Counted from the first letter of the stretch, positions 1-9,861 are shown. The stretch is 64,000 nt of DNA from Melioribacteraceae bacterium (GCA_021739765.1 JAIPBD010000013.1:62001-126000), one strand, 5' to 3'. Numbers and translations: made by a program. The notes: generated by a model from the sequence alone, not told the origin.

Positions 1-2398
1 GCATCGGAGTTGCTTTGAATTCAATCGTTGCTAACTGCTCAAGTGGAATTTGGGCTCCGGTTACCGATGAAACATATATTTTCTTGAAGTCGGTCACTTT
101 CGATTTTTCATCAATTGGTAATCTGATAATTACATCATATTTTTTACCGGACAAATCTTGATAAGTCGAAATATTCAATCCGGCAATTCCCGCGCGGATA
201 GTTCGATCAATTTCCGCTAATTGCACTCCAAGCAGCCCGGCTTTTTCCCGGTTTATATTTATAAATAAGTCAGTCTTCGAAGTTGAAAGGGGATTATTAA
301 TATTAATTACGCCTTCGGTTTGTCGGAAAATGTTTTCAACTTCCATGGAGAGTTTTTCCAATTGTTCGAGATTTTCGCCGATTAATCGGATAGCAATCGG
401 TGCTTCTACCGGCGGACCTTGTTCAAAAACTTTCACTTCTATTTTTGCACCTGCGTAAGTTGAAAATTCTGCTCTCAGATCATCAACCATCTTATAGAAT
501 TTTTCCAGATCGAGTTCTTTCACTTCAGCGAAAATCTGGGCGTGATTGCTCATTTCATGCTTTCCGATAGCATTGTAATAAATACGCGGATTGCTCTTTC
601 CGATGTTTGTCGCGTAATGTTTAATTTCTTCGTTTCTATTCAAAACTGATTCTACATAAGCCGCGGCTTCATCTGTCCTATCCAAACTTGATCCGCTTGG
701 TGTGTTGATGTTAATAAGGAAAATAGGTTTATCGGCTTTTGGGAAAAAACTTACTCCGACCAATGGGAAAAGTGTCATTGACCCGAGGAAAACCACGACC
801 GCGATTACAACAATCAGCCATGGTTTTTTCAAAGCAAAAGCTAACTGATCGCGATAATGTCCTTCGATAAATTTTTGCATCAATCTACCGAACGGACTTA
901 AAGATTCGTTTTTATCCTTTGCTCCGGATTTAATTTTAATGTATCTGCTCGAGAGATAAGGCGTTAATGTTAACGAAACTAACAGTGAGGCACCAAGAGT
1001 ATAAACTACCGTAGTCGGCATACTCCTGATAAATTCACCTGTAATATTTTGCATTAGAATTATCGGAACAAATGCCAACACTGTCGTCGCTGTTGAACTT
1101 ACGATTGCCCACGCGATTTGAGCGGTTCCTTTTACGGCTGCTTCAAGAGGTGAAAATCCTTCACGCATAAATCGGGAAATGTTTTCCGTTACAACAATGG
1201 CGTTATCGACCAATAAACCGAGAGCGATTACCAGTCCGGCGATAGACATTTGCTCAATTCCAAAATCGGAAAAATCCAAAAGTCCGATTCCGATAAAAAT
1301 CGAGATTGGAATCGCAAGCATAACAATAATTGAAGGTCGCCACCCGACTGCCACAAAAACCACGATTCCTACCAAAAACAATCCTTGCATAAGATTGGCG
1401 AAAAATCCGTTAAGCCGTTGTTTAACGCTATCCGATTGATCAAAGATCGTCGCGATTTCAATGTTCGGCGAGAGATTCTCCGAGAATTTTTCTAATTCGG
1501 ATTTAAGACCTTCTGAAACATCATAAATATTCGTACCGGGTTTTTGTTTTACAATTACCCAAACAGCCGGAACGTTTTGATAACGCGCGTGATATTTTTT
1601 ATCCTCATAATCAAAAGTTACTTCGGCGACATCCTTCAAATAAATAATTTGATCGCCCGTTCCTTTGATTACCGTATTCCGAATTTCATCCAAATTTTTG
1701 TACGAACCGCTCGTTTGAACATTGAACCGTTTGCTTCCGATATCAACACTTCCACCGGGAATATTAAAATTTGAAGTCTGTACAATTTGTAAAATTTGAT
1801 TGAAGGGGATATTCATCTGAGCCGCTTTTTCCATATCGAGTGAAACGCGGACTTCTCTTTCCGGGAACGCGATCGCGTCCGCGCTTTTTACTCCGGGTAC
1901 TCTTTCGAACATTGATTTTAATCTTTCCGCTTCATCTTCAAGTTCGAAGTATTCGGCGGTTTCCGAGACTAATCCTATTTGAAGAATATTAACATCGGAG
2001 ACCGACCATTTAATAATATCGAGGCTGAGGATATCTTCAGGTAAATCAGTTCGAATACTATTTACATTTTGAACAACATCAGAGTATTTATCATCCGAGT
2101 TACTTCCGGTTACAAACTCAATTTCAACAATTGCTAATCCGTCTTGCGCGATTGAGCGGATTTCTTTTATATCTTCAAGTTCGTTTAATACCTCTTCGAT
2201 CGGATCGAGAACGAGTTCTTCGAGATCCGACGGATTTGCACCGGGGTAAATTGTAATAATACTGCTTGCCGGAGGGGCGACTTGGGGATCTTCTGACCTT
2301 GGCATATTTACAAATGAAACGATTCCGCTAAGCACCAAAAGCAAAATTACAATTGCCGTAAACTGGTGATTTTCAATTGCGAATTTTGGTAATCTCAT
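1..2398 (-). CDS. RND efflux transporter permease (C-terminal part missing)
   Basis: Inner-membrane proton-driven pump of the RND superfamily, working with the adaptor and outer-membrane channel encoded just upstream. About 799 codons are visible on the minus strand; the gene runs off the left edge, so roughly the last quarter is missing. The start MRLPKFAIENHQ leads into a first membrane helix. The periplasmic region contains PGANPSDLEELVLDPIEE, and the central membrane block carries GLLVDNAIVVTENISRFMREG, the usual RND helix-4 motif with its aspartate. The gene starts 10 bases after the adaptor stop, so tolC-like, adaptor and pump are one operon. Substrate cannot be predicted; the close spacing and the TetR gene fit inducible drug or solvent export. 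Confidence 0.93.
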   Translation of the reverse strand, partial: MRLPKFAIENHQFTAIVILLLVLSGIVSFVNMPRSEDPQVAPPASSIITIYPGANPSDLEELVLDPIEEVLNELEDIKEIRSIAQDGLAIVEIEFVTGSNSDDKYSDVVQNVNSIRTDLPEDILSLDIIKWSVSDVNILQIGLVSETAEYFELEDEAERLKSMFERVPGVKSADAIAFPEREVRVSLDMEKAAQMNIPFNQILQIVQTSNFNIPGGSVDIGSKRFNVQTSGSYKNLDEIRNTVIKGTGDQIIYLKDVAEVTFDYEDKKYHARYQNVPAVWVIVKQKPGTNIYDVSEGLKSELEKFSENLSPNIEIATIFDQSDSVKQRLNGFFANLMQGLFLVGIVVFVAVGWRPSIIVMLAIPISIFIGIGLLDFSDFGIEQMSIAGLVIALGLLVDNAIVVTENISRFMREGFSPLEAAVKGTAQIAWAIVSSTATTVLAFVPIILMQNITGEFIRSMPTTVVYTLGASLLVSLTLTPYLSSRYIKIKSGAKDKNESLSPFGRLMQKFIEGHYRDQLAFALKKPWLIVVIAVVVFLGSMTLFPLVGVSFFPKADKPIFLININTPSGSSLDRTDEAAAYVESVLNRNEEIKHYATNIGKSNPRIYYNAIGKHEMSNHAQIFAEVKELDLEKFYKMVDDLRAEFSTYAGAKIEVKVFEQGPPVEAPIAIRLIGENLEQLEKLSMEVENIFRQTEGVININNPLSTSKTDLFININREKAGLLGVQLAEIDRTIRAGIAGLNISTYQDLSGKKYDVIIRLPIDEKSKVTDFKKIYVSSVTGAQIPLEQLATIEFKATPM

Positions 2399-2408
2399 TT
2401 TTATCCTC

Positions 2409-3449
2409 CTAATTCACAATTGTTATTTGAGAAGAATTTGTAAGATAAACCGCGCCTTCGCCAAGAATGTAATCGATATTCTCCAATCCGGATTCAACCG
2501 CGATATTTTCTCCCACTAAAAAACTTATTTGTATTTCAAGTTTTCTGAAACCGGAATCTCCGTTCAATGCATAAACAAAGGCGCGATTGGATTCGGCTTC
2601 AATTAAAGCCGAAGTTGGAATCAATTTATATTCCTTCTTTTCTGACGGGAAAATTTCAACCCTTGCCATAAATCCTGAAGCCAATTTTAAATCTGAATCA
2701 TCCAGCTTTATTTCCACGTCAAACAATCCGCTCATTGGATTTGCCGACCGACTGATTTCAACAACTTTCCCGGTAAATACGTTTTTGGGGAAAGCGTCAA
2801 CTTCAATTTTTGCCAAATCGTCTTCTTTTATTTTTACCAGATCTTTATCGATTACACCAACTTTCACCCGCCAGCTTTTTGATGTTGAGCCGAAAATGAC
2901 GGCAGGGTAACCGGCATTGGTTAATTCGTTTTCTTCGACCAACTTTCTCAAAATTGTACCGTCGGAAGGTGCTGTGATTTTGGAATGATCAAGATTAAAT
3001 TGAGCAATCTCTAATTGAGATTTAGCGATGCTCAAAGCTGTTTCTGTATTCTGAAGTTGTTCGAGAGTTGCGACTTCTTCGCCATTTAATTTTTTAATTC
3101 TTTCAAAATCCCTTACCGCTTTTTCATATCCATTCTTTGCCTGGTTAAATTGTGCGTTAATTTCTGATAAATCGAGAGACGCAATTATTTTCCTTTTTTT
3201 TACGGCATCGCCTTCGTTTACATAAATCTTTTTTACGATTCCAGGAATTTTAAAGGAAAGTTTAGTCTCTGCTTCACTTATTAATCTACCGCTTGTAATT
3301 ATCGGTTCGGTGATTAAAGCAGATTCCACCTTTACCTTTTGGACCGGAACGATATTTTTCGCCGCCGCAGCCGATTCAATTTTTTCGCCGCAGCCGTTCA
3401 GACTGATAACCGCTAAAAGTGCAATTATAATTAAGCTTAATCTGTTCAT
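2409..3449 (-). CDS. Periplasmic adaptor (membrane fusion protein) of the RND pump, lipoprotein
   Basis: HlyD/AcrA-type adaptor bridging the RND pump and the outer-membrane channel. I place the start at MNRLSLIIIALL rather than 29 codons upstream because a lipoprotein signal with a Cys after ISLNG follows directly, GGAG lies about 8 bases before it, and the longer form would overlap the tolC-like gene. The barrel-sandwich half-motif LSFKIPGIVKKIYVNEGDAV, a coiled-coil hairpin around residues 85-150 and the second half-motif APSDGTILRKLVEENE are visible. The mature protein of about 330 residues is normal for the family. Confidence 0.92.
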   Translation of the reverse strand: MNRLSLIIIALLAVISLNGCGEKIESAAAAKNIVPVQKVKVESALITEPIITSGRLISEAETKLSFKIPGIVKKIYVNEGDAVKKRKIIASLDLSEINAQFNQAKNGYEKAVRDFERIKKLNGEEVATLEQLQNTETALSIAKSQLEIAQFNLDHSKITAPSDGTILRKLVEENELTNAGYPAVIFGSTSKSWRVKVGVIDKDLVKIKEDDLAKIEVDAFPKNVFTGKVVEISRSANPMSGLFDVEIKLDDSDLKLASGFMARVEIFPSEKKEYKLIPTSALIEAESNRAFVYALNGDSGFRKLEIQISFLVGENIAVESGLENIDYILGEGAVYLTNSSQITIVN

Positions 3450-3468
3450 TTTATACTCCGTGTATATT

Positions 3469-4830
3469 TTATTCATTTTCCAAAATTGATTTGGCGGTAA
3501 CTCTTTCGAACTCGGCAATCGCTGATTCATAATCAAATTGTGCCGTTGTTTTGTTTATTTCAGCTTGGGTTTTCCTGGTTCGAGCTTCAATAAATTCAAT
3601 TTGCGAAGCCATGCCTTCTTTATACTTTTTGCTTACAATCTCGAAAGTTTTATTCGCGAGCATTAATCGTTTTTCCGCCGAGGTTCTTTTTTGATCCGCG
3701 GTTTGCAATGAAAAGTGAGCTTCGTTCACTTCCATTTTAATTTGCTCGAGCAGTTGATTAAGCTGAAGCGCTAAAGTTTTCTTTTCGATTTCTGTTTGCT
3801 CAACTTTCGCCCTATCCCGGAATCCCGAAAAAATGTTCCATTGCATCACCAGGGAAGCCATCCAAAAATCATCCTCCGAGGTGAACTTATATTCTTCGCC
3901 TTGAAATCCATAGTCTACGGCTAAAACTATTCCGGGGTAATAATTCGATTGCTCGAGAGATTTTTTTGAATCCTGGGTTATGATAGCGGCATTCAGCAGC
4001 GCCAATTCTCTTCTGGATTGTAAAGCATTGTTCAAAGTTTCGGTTTTATCCGGTATTATGAATGTGGAAAAACCACCGCTCACAATAATTTCAGAATCCT
4101 GTTCACGATTTAATAGAAAATTAAAGTAGGATTGGGCAAGAGTTTTGTTCATGCCGATTTCTAACTTTTGCTCAAAAAGATTTGAAAGCTCAGCCTCCGC
4201 CCTGTAAACTATATCGATGGTTTGTTTATCATTTTCGTATAACGATTTACTGACCCGGAGATTTTCATTAAGCAATTTTTCCGTTTCGATTAAAAGTTTC
4301 TCAATATTCAGAACTTTCAGATACGCGAAATACGCCTTCTTAATTTCCGCTTCGAGGTATTGCGCATATCGATCCTTTTCAATTTGTTCGATTTCGACAA
4401 GGTTGTTTTTAATTTTGTGATTGAAAAAAATCCTGGGTTGAAAAATTGGTTGAATGAGAGAAATTTTTGTTTCGTGTTCAGTTTCCCTCAAAAAATTAAT
4501 CCGTTCGTTTGGGAGGTTTGTCGGATATACTTGCTGCCCGATGATGTTATTTAGACCCGAATAAATTGGATTGACCAAATCCCCAACAGGAATCTCAAAA
4601 GTTCGTCCGCCACCGGCTTTCGAATACCTTGCGTTAATTCCGATCGAAGGGAAAAACATTCCTCTCGCTTCATCAAGAGCCGCCACACTTTTTTGAAGCG
4701 AAAAATTTTTCTGCTTTAGTTCCAAATTGTTTTGCAGACCATCTCGAACATAATCGTTGATGGTTTCGTTCTGCGCGAATGTTGATCCGTAAAACCCGAG
4801 AACTAAAAGAAGGATAATTTTTTTATTCAT
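3469..4830 (-). CDS. TolC-family outer-membrane efflux protein
   Basis: Outer-membrane channel of the tripartite efflux pump. Start chosen at MNKKIILLLVLGFYG because AAGGAG sits 6 bases upstream, whereas the upstream ATG eight codons earlier has none. A cleavable signal ends near STFAQ. The rest is typical OEP architecture: long amphipathic helices with repeated heptads, for example around IKMEVNEAHFSLQTADQKR, and the usual FEIVSKKYKEGMASQIEFIE segment. About 453 residues, standard length. It is the first gene of the pump operon and is preceded 29 bases upstream by one of two TGACT-N3-AGTCA palindromes. Confidence 0.92.
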   Translation of the reverse strand: MNKKIILLLVLGFYGSTFAQNETINDYVRDGLQNNLELKQKNFSLQKSVAALDEARGMFFPSIGINARYSKAGGGRTFEIPVGDLVNPIYSGLNNIIGQQVYPTNLPNERINFLRETEHETKISLIQPIFQPRIFFNHKIKNNLVEIEQIEKDRYAQYLEAEIKKAYFAYLKVLNIEKLLIETEKLLNENLRVSKSLYENDKQTIDIVYRAEAELSNLFEQKLEIGMNKTLAQSYFNFLLNREQDSEIIVSGGFSTFIIPDKTETLNNALQSRRELALLNAAIITQDSKKSLEQSNYYPGIVLAVDYGFQGEEYKFTSEDDFWMASLVMQWNIFSGFRDRAKVEQTEIEKKTLALQLNQLLEQIKMEVNEAHFSLQTADQKRTSAEKRLMLANKTFEIVSKKYKEGMASQIEFIEARTRKTQAEINKTTAQFDYESAIAEFERVTAKSILENE

Positions 4831-4858
4831 TATTGCTCCTTGACTAATGCCCAAATTG

Positions 4859-4871
4859 TGACTATCAGTCA
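4859..4871. promoter_or_regulatory. Putative TetR operator 1 (efflux operon)
   Basis: The 13-base palindrome TGACTATCAGTCA lies between the tetR-type gene and the first efflux gene, 29 bases before the latter's start. It differs by one base from a second copy in front of tetR. TetR repressors bind such short palindromes, so this is the likely operator of the pump operon. Binding is inferred. Confidence 0.75.
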
Positions 4872-4888
4872 GTTGTTTATAAAATTTT

Positions 4889-5524
4889 TTATGCTTTTAG
4901 ATATTCGTATGTGCTATTAAAAAAGTGTTCGATTAATGTCTCTTTTGGTAAATCGTAAAATTTATTAATCACGTTCCCTTTATATTTTACCAATTGCATC
5001 ACACCCATCGCTTCGGCCCAAAGTAGGAGTGAAGTCATTAGCGGGTTAATATCTTTGCGAATTGACCCGTCATCAATTCCTCGTTGAATCGTCGCAATAA
5101 ATAAGTCATTAGTTTGTTTTTTGATTTCAAAAGTCGCAATGTCGGTTTTAGATTGAGGATTTATTTCCGCTTCACGCGATTGATCGAACATCATGGCGTC
5201 GTGGTAATTTGGGAATTGATTGTAAAATTGCACAAATGCTTCTCCGATGGCTCTAACTCCGCACAAACCGTTTTCAACATTTTCAGTAGCTTTTTCAAAC
5301 AGGTCGTGTAAAATAACGGCACCACGTTGCACAATGGCTTGGTAAAGTTCGTCTTTGCTTTTAAAATAGAGATAGAGAGTTCCTTTGCTTAACTCGCTTT
5401 CTGTGGCAACGTCATCCATAGTGGCAGATTCAAAACCTTTGGTAAAAAATATTGTTTCGGCGGCGTCAATAATTTCATTACGTCGAATCAATTTTTCACG
5501 TTCTCTTCTTTCCACTGTTCCCAT
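4889..5524 (-). CDS. TetR/AcrR-family transcriptional repressor of the efflux operon
   Basis: The N-terminal DNA-binding domain (residues 12-60) shows the classic TetR pattern: IIDAAETIFFTKGFESATMD, then DVATESELSKGTLYLYFKSK with the recognition helix. The C-terminal ligand-binding region is divergent, as usual. 211 residues. It lies directly upstream of the three pump genes on the same strand. GGAG sits 7 bases before the start. An operator-like palindrome 18 bases before its own start and a near-identical one before the tolC-like gene suggest autorepression and control of the pump. The inducer is unknown. Confidence 0.93.
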   Translation of the reverse strand: MGTVERREREKLIRRNEIIDAAETIFFTKGFESATMDDVATESELSKGTLYLYFKSKDELYQAIVQRGAVILHDLFEKATENVENGLCGVRAIGEAFVQFYNQFPNYHDAMMFDQSREAEINPQSKTDIATFEIKKQTNDLFIATIQRGIDDGSIRKDINPLMTSLLLWAEAMGVMQLVKYKGNVINKFYDLPKETLIEHFFNSTYEYLKA

Positions 5525-5541
5525 AACCCATCTCCATATAC

Positions 5542-5554
5542 TGACTAACAGTCA
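5542..5554. promoter_or_regulatory. Putative TetR operator 2 (autoregulation)
   Basis: TGACTAACAGTCA, a perfect inverted repeat apart from the three-base centre, 18 bases upstream of the tetR-type start. It matches operator 1 in 12 of 13 positions, which is strong internal support for a shared repressor site. Confidence 0.75.
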
Positions 5555-5705
5555 TTTACTGCAACAAAGTTAATCTACAATTTATGGTAAGTCAAGTTTT
5601 TTTCTGTTTTTTAACTGAAAATATCTTTTAAAAGGGGAAATTCTTATATTCTTTTTAAGTTTGTTGTGTCAGAAAATAATAAGAATATTAATATTGGAGT
5701 AAACG

Positions 5706-6113
5706 ATGAGGGTATCGCCCAGCAAAACATTCGGGAATTTATTGGCCGTTATGATAGGGTTTGTCCTTCTCGCAAATGCAATTATGAAGATGAGCGAAGA
5801 TAGCGGCAGCATTTTCTATCAGCATTATAACCAGATAGGCATTGTTGAATATCTTTATTACTTCGGTCTGGTTGAATTAATTGTAGTACTTATCTATCTG
5901 ATCCCATTTTTAGCGCCAATCGGTGTTCTCATGGTATCAACTCAAATCGGTTTTGATCTCATTCTTGGCTTAAGCTTTTCCGATTCCTATGTTTTTAATT
6001 TGATCATACTATTTTCGGTTTGGGTAAGCGCATATTTAAGAAACCCGGAAATGTTTAGCGGAATAGAATTACCCGAGTATTTTAGACCGCAAAAGGATGA
6101 AGACGATTGCTAG
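5706..6113 (+). CDS. DoxX-like small membrane protein
   Basis: 135 residues with four predicted membrane helices: FGNLLAVMIGFVLLANAIM, a helix around IVEYLYYFGLVELIVVLIYL, one around IGVLMVSTQIGFDLILG and FNLIILFSVWVSAYLRNP. Size, helix number and arrangement fit the DoxX/DoxX-like superfamily, whose members are quinone-linked or of unknown function. GGAG sits 7 bases before the start. It stands alone between tetR and a convergent OsmC gene. Family assignment is moderate; the cellular role is not known. Confidence 0.6.
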   Translation: MRVSPSKTFGNLLAVMIGFVLLANAIMKMSEDSGSIFYQHYNQIGIVEYLYYFGLVELIVVLIYLIPFLAPIGVLMVSTQIGFDLILGLSFSDSYVFNLIILFSVWVSAYLRNPEMFSGIELPEYFRPQKDEDDC

Positions 6114-6174
6114 ATTGTCTCCTGCGTAAAGAGAATCGACAATAATTTTACAAAAATTTGCTGCTCACGGATTC

Positions 6175-6300
6175 GATTAAGCTGTCCCATAAATCAAAAT
6201 TTGCAATTAAACACCCTTCACGGTTTCTGATTTAATCACGAATCGGGTGTAATTGATGGCGGATCAAATGATTACTGACAAATCTGAGACAGCTTGAATC
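6175..6300. repeat. Nested imperfect inverted repeat (possible decayed miniature element or terminator region)
   Basis: Outer arms GATTAAGCTGTC (6175-6186) and GACAGCTTGAATC (6288-6300) are nearly complementary. Inner arms CAATTAAACACCC (6204-6216) and GGGTGTAATTG (6245-6255) pair as well. The structure fills the gap between two convergent genes. The outer arms resemble ends of some insertion sequences (AAGCTGTC), but no transposase or clear target duplication is visible. Confidence 0.4.
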
Positions 6301-6309
6301 AAAAAACAA

Positions 6310-6729
6310 TTATGGGTTGATTTTATACGAGTGAGTGATTTCCATCGTTTTTTCGAGCATCGCAGTTACTCCACAATACTTTGTTTGAGACAGTTCAATC
6401 GCCCTTTCAACATCTTTCTCTTTTATCTCTTTCCCCGAAAAAACATATTCAATATGAACTTTGGTGTAAACTTTGGGATGTCCTTCGCTCTCTTCCGCTG
6501 AAATATTTATCTCAAATCCATCCAATTTCACACGTTTCTTCTCGAGGATTGAAGTAACATCCGAAGCGGTACAACCGCCAAGTCCGATTAAAATAAGTTC
6601 TTTTGGTCTGACGGCTGCGTTACTCCCACCGAAATTTTCCGGACCGTCCATCATCACCCAATCATTAGAATCACCCTTGCCTGCGAATGTAATTCCTTGC
6701 AACCGCTTAATAAATACATTTTTTGCCAT
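6310..6729 (-). CDS. OsmC-family protein
   Basis: OsmC/Ohr-fold protein, a family that reduces organic hydroperoxides through two cysteines or acts in stress protection. The two family cysteines are present in GLGGCTASDVTSILEKK and LSQTKYCGVTAMLEK, each at the expected helix positions. About 139 residues with start MAKNVFIKRL, chosen because GGAG lies 9 bases upstream; the alternative ATG five codons earlier contains that GGAG. The protein is the YhfA-like or general OsmC type rather than classic Ohr, but this distinction is uncertain. Monocistronic, convergent with the DoxX-like gene. Confidence 0.88.
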   Translation of the reverse strand: MAKNVFIKRLQGITFAGKGDSNDWVMMDGPENFGGSNAAVRPKELILIGLGGCTASDVTSILEKKRVKLDGFEINISAEESEGHPKVYTKVHIEYVFSGKEIKEKDVERAIELSQTKYCGVTAMLEKTMEITHSYKINP

Positions 6730-6951
6730 GTTATATTTCTCCATTATTCAATACTTAAATATGATTAATAATATAGCAAATCGATTCAAATTTATTTTGT
6801 ATTCTGGTATTAATGTAGTAGAATGATAAAAAATTAGTGACGGGCAAGTTTATAGAGTTTATTAGTATTTCTCGCTAAATTTGACTGAGAATTAAATATC
6901 AGTATTTTCATCTACTTAATGCTTTAAGAAATAAAAATTCAGATTTCATTT

Positions 6952-9861
6952 ATGATAAAAAAATTACTGCCGCTCCTTTTAGTATTAACTCCGATATTAG
7001 TTTTTGGTCAAAAAGCCGAGGAACTAAAAGTACGTGCAACAGAGCAAATGGCCGCCGGTCGGTATGGCGAAGCTATTGAAGTTTTGAATGCGTTTATCAC
7101 TCAAAATCCTCAAAACCCGGAAGGTTATAATTTACGCGGACTTTGTTATGAAAATCGGGGTCAATTGGAAAGCGCAAGTTATGATTTCCAACGGGCTTCG
7201 AAATTGGACCCACAGAATAAAAATCCGGAATTCAATAAAAATTATTCGAGAGTTACTGAAATCTGGTATGATAAACTTAGAAAAAGTATTGATGGTTACC
7301 GGCGTGAGATTGCCATAGATTCTTCCAAACCGGATAATTATTTACAGATTGGAATCGCTCACTCAAAAATGCGTGAGTTCCCGGAGGCGGAAATATGGTA
7401 CAAAAGGTACATTTCACGTAAAGGTAGAATTTCTCCGGATGAATTAATCAGATATACCGAAGTATTGATCGCAAATAAGAAGACCAGAGAAGCACAAGCG
7501 ATTACAAAGGAATACATCGAATATCACCCTTTAGATTGGCGACTATACAGCCGATACGGTTATTTTTCTTTGTGGTTGGGTGAAAATAACGAAGCAATCA
7601 AAGCCTTTGAAAAATCACTTGAAATTAAGCCCTATTTTAAGGAAGCCGAAGAGGGGCTTGTTCTGGCAAAACGGGAAGGATTCGTACAACAAACAACTAA
7701 AGTGACGCGAAAAGAATTTCCCATTGATCGTTATTACAGACTTATAAGGCAAAATCCGGATGACGATCAATCAAGATTCAATTTAATTGATGAATTAGTT
7801 AAAGTTCAGAGGTACGAGGAAGCTTTAACACAGCTTGAGGCTTTGAGTTCGAAGTATTACGGCGATGAAAGGTATGATTCCAGAGCTGATTTAGTATATG
7901 ATTTGAGAGAAGAGCTTTACCGTTCGAAGATTGCTGAAGCGATGGCTATTATTGAAGAAGATCCAACCGATAAAAAAGCGATTCAACAAGCCGCAACTTA
8001 CCATGAATATCTCGGTGAATATGAAGAAGCTTACGCTTATTTAGAATACTATTTTGAGGAAGTCCCCGACGAAGAAGATGAAAGTATGCGTTTCCAGTTT
8101 GCGAAATTAGCCGCGTGGAGCGGAAGTTTCGAGAACGCGGCTATTTTGCTTGATGAACTGCTTGAGGATTATCCCGATAATCTCGATTATCAGCTTTTCC
8201 GTGCTCAAGTTGCTGTTTGGATGAATCAAGATTTGGAAATTGCAGGCGAATATCTCAATAATGTTATCGCGGTCAAACCGAATAATATTGATGTGCTAAT
8301 TTCAATGGGTAGTTATCAATTAAATATTAGGGATTTCGATGAGGCTGAGGCTTATGCGGCAAAGGCGGCAACTATTGATCCTTCGAATCCCGAATTAATA
8401 AAACTATTGTCGAATATTGATTTCCAAAAAATGCGTGCGGAAGAAGAGCGCCTATTTTTGATTTTGGAAAAAGGAAGAAAATTGGTTCAAGCTGATTCTT
8501 GTTCCGATGCTTTACCATTCTACGAAAGCTATCTTGATCAGGCGGAACCAAATGATATTATATTAAAAGAATATGGAGATATTCATTTTTGCGCAAAAAA
8601 TTATAAAACCGCTCTCGGAATTTATGATGGATTGCTCGAAAAAGGTTACAATTATGATGTTGCGCTTCAAAGGGCAAAAGTTGTATACACAATGGGTGAT
8701 TCGGTAAAAGCGGTTACTGCTTTTGAAGAAGTTGTCGCCAATGACCCTGGAATGTTTGAGCCTCGATTGTTCCTCGCTGATGCGTACGCAAAAGCTGAAA
8801 TGAATGATAGTGCCGTTGATGAATTAGATTCTTTGCTTACGTGGGATTTGGATTCTACTCAGAATTTCTTGGTTGAACAAAGGCTAAAGTGGATTCCCGC
8901 TGCGGGTTTAAAGGGGATAATAGAAAGATTCCCCACTTCAATTTCGGTTGCGCCTTCCGCCACTTTCTACTCCGATAATTTAACATTTCGTTACACAAAT
9001 ATAGGTACAAGGCTGGATATGGGAGCGACTCCTTATTTAACGATTGGAGTTTCTTTTAATCAAGTGACCATAAAATCTGATTCCGGAGTTAGCACAAGCG
9101 GAATAATTAGGGAAGGCGGTACCAGGAGTTTCTCGTCATTTAAATGGCATTTCTTTCTAACTCCGATAAAAGATTTATCAACAGGGTTCGCATTCGGCAC
9201 ATTAAATAGTCCGGGTATTGAAGGAATTAATGAGTATGAGGCAAATCTAAGGTATGATCTTGGTGAAAAGTTCATGATTGCCGTTAACTATTTGAATACA
9301 GATGCCGGTGTTCTGCTCTATTCGCCTAACTTGGTTGCGGATGTCGCAAGGTTTCAGACTGAGTTATATAAAATTCAAGGTTATTATACACATTCGAGTG
9401 GTTTTAAAGTCGAAGGTAGTTTTCAGTACGTAACAGTGGGAGACGGAACTGAATCGAGCAGGGCTGACAATAAAGGAAATGATTTTAAACTAAGAGTATC
9501 ACGCAAAGTATATCAAGAATTATTGCTCGGTTACGAATACTTTTATTCAAATTTCAAATACAGTCTTACTTCCAATAACTCGAAATACAGCTATTATTCA
9601 CCACAAAATTTTGAATCGCATAACTTAACTTTGGATTGGCCTCTTGAAACTTACGAGTTATTTAAGGCATACGTAGGCGGCAAGCTTGGTTACGTAATTC
9701 AAAGTAAATTTTTGCTTCGTGAAATTTTTACAAGAATTGAATACACACCATTTCAGGGTTTAATTATTGCCGGTAATCTCAATTTGGGAAGTACTTCTCG
9801 AGACGATAACAATTATAATTATGTGTCGGGGAGCATTTCAGCTTATTGGAACATATATTAA
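6952..9861 (+). CDS. Secreted TPR-repeat protein with C-terminal outer-membrane beta-barrel
   Basis: 969 residues. A signal peptide (MIKKLLPLLLVLTPILVFGQ) is followed by a long helical solenoid of TPR-like repeats to about residue 650, for example GRYGEAIEVLNAFITQNPQN and NNEAIKAFEKSLEIKPYFKE. From about residue 665 the sequence switches to alternating beta strands rich in Tyr, Ser and Asn, ending VSGSISAYWNIY with the aromatic C-terminus typical of outer-membrane barrels. This layout resembles the BcsC/PgaA/PelB exopolysaccharide-export and YaiO families, where periplasmic TPRs feed a barrel. No polysaccharide synthase genes are adjacent, so an export role is only a possibility. Confidence 0.75.
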   Translation: MIKKLLPLLLVLTPILVFGQKAEELKVRATEQMAAGRYGEAIEVLNAFITQNPQNPEGYNLRGLCYENRGQLESASYDFQRASKLDPQNKNPEFNKNYSRVTEIWYDKLRKSIDGYRREIAIDSSKPDNYLQIGIAHSKMREFPEAEIWYKRYISRKGRISPDELIRYTEVLIANKKTREAQAITKEYIEYHPLDWRLYSRYGYFSLWLGENNEAIKAFEKSLEIKPYFKEAEEGLVLAKREGFVQQTTKVTRKEFPIDRYYRLIRQNPDDDQSRFNLIDELVKVQRYEEALTQLEALSSKYYGDERYDSRADLVYDLREELYRSKIAEAMAIIEEDPTDKKAIQQAATYHEYLGEYEEAYAYLEYYFEEVPDEEDESMRFQFAKLAAWSGSFENAAILLDELLEDYPDNLDYQLFRAQVAVWMNQDLEIAGEYLNNVIAVKPNNIDVLISMGSYQLNIRDFDEAEAYAAKAATIDPSNPELIKLLSNIDFQKMRAEEERLFLILEKGRKLVQADSCSDALPFYESYLDQAEPNDIILKEYGDIHFCAKNYKTALGIYDGLLEKGYNYDVALQRAKVVYTMGDSVKAVTAFEEVVANDPGMFEPRLFLADAYAKAEMNDSAVDELDSLLTWDLDSTQNFLVEQRLKWIPAAGLKGIIERFPTSISVAPSATFYSDNLTFRYTNIGTRLDMGATPYLTIGVSFNQVTIKSDSGVSTSGIIREGGTRSFSSFKWHFFLTPIKDLSTGFAFGTLNSPGIEGINEYEANLRYDLGEKFMIAVNYLNTDAGVLLYSPNLVADVARFQTELYKIQGYYTHSSGFKVEGSFQYVTVGDGTESSRADNKGNDFKLRVSRKVYQELLLGYEYFYSNFKYSLTSNNSKYSYYSPQNFESHNLTLDWPLETYELFKAYVGGKLGYVIQSKFLLREIFTRIEYTPFQGLIIAGNLNLGSTSRDDNNYNYVSGSISAYWNIY

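Noticed and set aside
1179-1774. Two plus-strand frames inside the RND gene
   Set aside because: Antisense shadows of the pump coding sequence, which is clearly conserved on the other strand.
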